Shown here one piece after another: positions 6,474-8,147 of a stretch of 8,147 nt of DNA (positions are counted from its first letter, which is position 1; each line of letters begins with the position of its first letter). Origin of the DNA: Candidatus Neomicrothrix sp. UBA672. GTDB taxonomy: Bacteria > Actinomycetota > Acidimicrobiia > Acidimicrobiales > MedAcidi-G1. The notes beneath the pieces are model-generated. The model made no database searches. It saw only the letters and a list, made by a program, of their open reading frames with translations, and had not been told where the DNA came from. Made by a program: the position numbers and the translations under genes. The stretch is taken from assembly GCA_002299135.1 (NCBI GenBank), contig DBNM01000084.1, positions 1-8,147 of the forward strand, given 5' to 3'.

Positions 6474-8147
6474 ATTATCAAAGCAACTGATTGCCGCTAT
6501 GAATGCTTTGTGGTCACCTTCGATTTCTGCGTTTTGGTGTTCGAGGAGTTCTTTCAATGTGGTCTTACCTCCAAGTACACGAGCCCAATCGCTGACCTTT
6601 ATTACTAATGTGGCTTCGCTCTGCTCTCCATCAGTTGGAACTGCCACCCCGTTGCGCAAATGAAGGCCTGATGTTGAACCATCATCGAAACGCCAGCCGA
6701 TACGGATGTCGAGCCCATCTGAAAGTTCTGGTTCCAATAAAAGTCTCAGTGCGTGAACAAAGGATTCTGTTGGCTGATTCAAAACTTGACGTTCGCTGAA
6801 ACGGTGTGTGCGGAAACGACTTATATCGAGTTCGCCTTCAAGTTCAAGAGATCTGGTCAGACACCAGTTTCGAACGTTTGTTGAAGTTGTTCGTTGGCCG
6901 ATTTTTCTCAAAATGGAAGCAAGCCGATTACGATCTTCGGTTTCTCCCCCGTCGCTTCGACCATTTTTATTTACTTCTTTTCGAATCAACCATGTTGCCA
7001 ACTCGAGCGCCCAGCGCAAATCATCTTCTTCCAATGCTTTGGTGATCTCTTCACGAACTTTTTCTATTCCGCCAAATCCGTCTATGAGTTTCTCGGCTCG
7101 TTTCGATGCTGGTAAAGGGAATAGAGAAGATTCGTCGCCATCAAACCATCCTCTTAAACCGTTGTGTATTTGTCGGACATGATGTTCCACTAGGCCGTAG
7201 AACTGTTGTGTGAAGTAACGATTTTCATATTTTTGAGGCAATTGAACTAGTTCTGTTATTTCACTGAGTGTTAACCCTTTGTTGATTCCCCTGACAGTCT
7301 GATCCCACATGAATTGAATTGAGTCACGATATTGAGTTAGGTCATCTCTAATTTGTTGCGATCCGCTTAAAGGCGGACCATGAGCTCCAACTAGGTATTC
7401 GGCTTCCAAGGTGATCATCTGCTCTATTCCTTCAATGAGGATGCGTGGATCCCGGTATTCTTCGCCTCTGATAGCAAAAACATTGAAAAGTGTTGGCCAG
7501 AGGAGATTGTTTACGCAAACTTTTATTTCTGGGAACCATATTGTGATTGAATCATTGGCATCAGAAGGTGCTGGAGTCATCTCGACTTCCATTCCAGCGA
7601 TCGTCACACGTGTGGGTTCGTTAAATGTGTGAGTAGGTGCAATGAAGCCAGGGGTCCATGGAGAGTGCTCTTCTAGTCGGAAATATTGTCCTAACGCTGA
7701 GTTGACGATTCCATCCTGACCTTCAGTTGGAAGCACTAACCCGAATTGATGCACAAGACCTCGAGTTGCGGCGGCACTTACATCGATACCTATACGACGC
7801 AGATTGTTCTCAATTTCACTGTGACCCCAAATTGGCGGATGTTCAGTTCCTTCTTCCCATAACGCTGAGGTTCCATGCACATAGTGAAAGTGTGTGTATA
7901 TAACTGCTGCAACTGGCGCATCGGTGTATTCGCGCACGGCTTTGAGAGAAGCGGTCATTTCTTCTCGTGATTCTCCCGTATCGATAACTATGAGCCCCTC
8001 TGGTCCTTCCACAAAATTCTGATTTGAAAGTCCGTTACCCACCTGACTCCATACTCCTTGTCTTACTTCATATAGTTTTCGTTCAAGTCTTTTGGTGTGT
8101 TCAATTGTTTTGTTGTGGGCTTTTTGACCTAAAGGGCCTTCTGAAAT
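6459..8147 (-). CDS. Alkylsulfatase-like metallo-beta-lactamase-fold protein, divergent metal site (5' end beyond right edge)
   Basis: The reading frame is open to the window edge, giving 562 visible residues; a start at GTG 8042 would be artificial because conserved sequence (L-Y-E-V-R-Q-G-V-W-S-Q) continues upstream. Numbering from the first visible residue, the lactamase-fold domain covers about 20-265, a helical dimerisation domain about 270-440, and an SCP2-like C-domain about 440-562. This order matches type III alkylsulfatases (SdsA1, Pisa1, BDS1), usually 630-660 aa, so about 70-100 N-terminal residues are missing. Family landmarks include L-S-N-Q-N-F-V-E-G, H-Q-F-G-L-V-L-P and G-W-F-D-G-D. 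The zinc motif HxHxDH reads H-F-H-Y-V-H (7892-7875), with Val for Asp. By alignment from memory, the two conserved Glu ligands are Asp (7562-7560) and Asn (7508-7506), and the late H-H-W-P motif reads A-H-G-P-P. It may therefore bind one metal, use another site, or catalyse something else. It is convergent with the arylsulfatase gene. Confidence 0.88.
   Translation of the reverse strand: MSEGPLGQKAHNKTIEHTKRLERKLYEVRQGVWSQVGNGLSNQNFVEGPEGLIVIDTGESREEMTASLKAVREYTDAPVAAVIYTHFHYVHGTSALWEEGTEHPPIWGHSEIENNLRRIGIDVSAAATRGLVHQFGLVLPTEGQDGIVNSALGQYFRLEEHSPWTPGFIAPTHTFNEPTRVTIAGMEVEMTPAPSDANDSITIWFPEIKVCVNNLLWPTLFNVFAIRGEEYRDPRILIEGIEQMITLEAEYLVGAHGPPLSGSQQIRDDLTQYRDSIQFMWDQTVRGINKGLTLSEITELVQLPQKYENRYFTQQFYGLVEHHVRQIHNGLRGWFDGDESSLFPLPASKRAEKLIDGFGGIEKVREEITKALEEDDLRWALELATWLIRKEVNKNGRSDGGETEDRNRLASILRKIGQRTTSTNVRNWCLTRSLELEGELDISRFRTHRFSERQVLNQPTESFVHALRLLLEPELSDGLDIRIGWRFDDGSTSGLHLRNGVAVPTDGEQSEATLVIKVSDWARVLGGKTTLKELLEHQNAEIEGDHKAFIAAISCFDNPSLR

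Noticed and set aside
6808..7182. 124-codon plus-strand frame opposite the metallo-beta-lactamase gene
   Set aside because: It overlaps a conserved part of the dimerisation and C-terminal domains, has low-complexity Ser/Arg-rich sequence and no plausible ribosome site.
1..8147. tRNA, CRISPR array, insertion sequence, phage or toxin-antitoxin signatures
   Set aside because: No direct-repeat array, terminal inverted repeats with transposase, cloverleaf-like sequence or small paired genes were found on reading both strands.

Overview
The window carries six protein-coding genes and no RNA genes, insertion sequences or CRISPR arrays that I can see. Base composition is moderate (mid-40s % GC by eye) and genes are tightly packed, with almost no spacer at convergent ends. 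No sequence here fixes the taxonomy. A long (about 750 aa), signal-less arylsulfatase of the type known from mycobacteria, an alkylsulfatase-like metallo-beta-lactamase protein, and one start with an apparently leaderless promoter would fit an uncultivated aquatic actinobacterium or a similar streamlined heterotroph. This is inference only.

Layout: (i) 1-236, minus strand, the N-terminal part of a cupin-domain protein that runs off the left edge. (ii) 278/281-2254, plus strand, a DUF255/YyaL-type protein with a thioredoxin-like N-domain (CHWCH motif) and an alpha/alpha-barrel C-domain; it is divergent from the cupin gene across about 44 bases. (iii) 2255-3205, minus strand, a ten-helix EamA/DMT-family transporter whose stop codon directly abuts the stop codon of the DUF255 gene, and whose C-terminal tail contains an exact 10-bp tandem duplication. 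(iv) 3206-3309, a divergent intergenic region with a 10-bp perfect palindrome. (v) 3310-4179, plus strand, an alpha/beta hydrolase, followed 14 bases later by (vi) 4194-6455, plus strand, a formylglycine-type arylsulfatase; the two probably form an operon. (vii) 6459-8147, minus strand, a large alkylsulfatase-like metallo-beta-lactamase protein that runs off the right edge and faces the arylsulfatase tail to tail with a 3-base gap.

The right half therefore places two mechanistically unrelated sulfatase families (type I formylglycine and type III metallo-beta-lactamase-like) next to an esterase-type hydrolase, suggesting a locus for breaking down sulfated, possibly esterified, organic compounds. 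The most interesting detail is that the alkylsulfatase homologue has lost several expected metal-ligand positions: HxHxDH reads HFHYVH, and the two conserved Glu positions appear as Asp and Asn. It may be a divergent subfamily with a different metal site, or not a sulfatase at all. I do not see a wholly new system; the remaining genes belong to familiar families.
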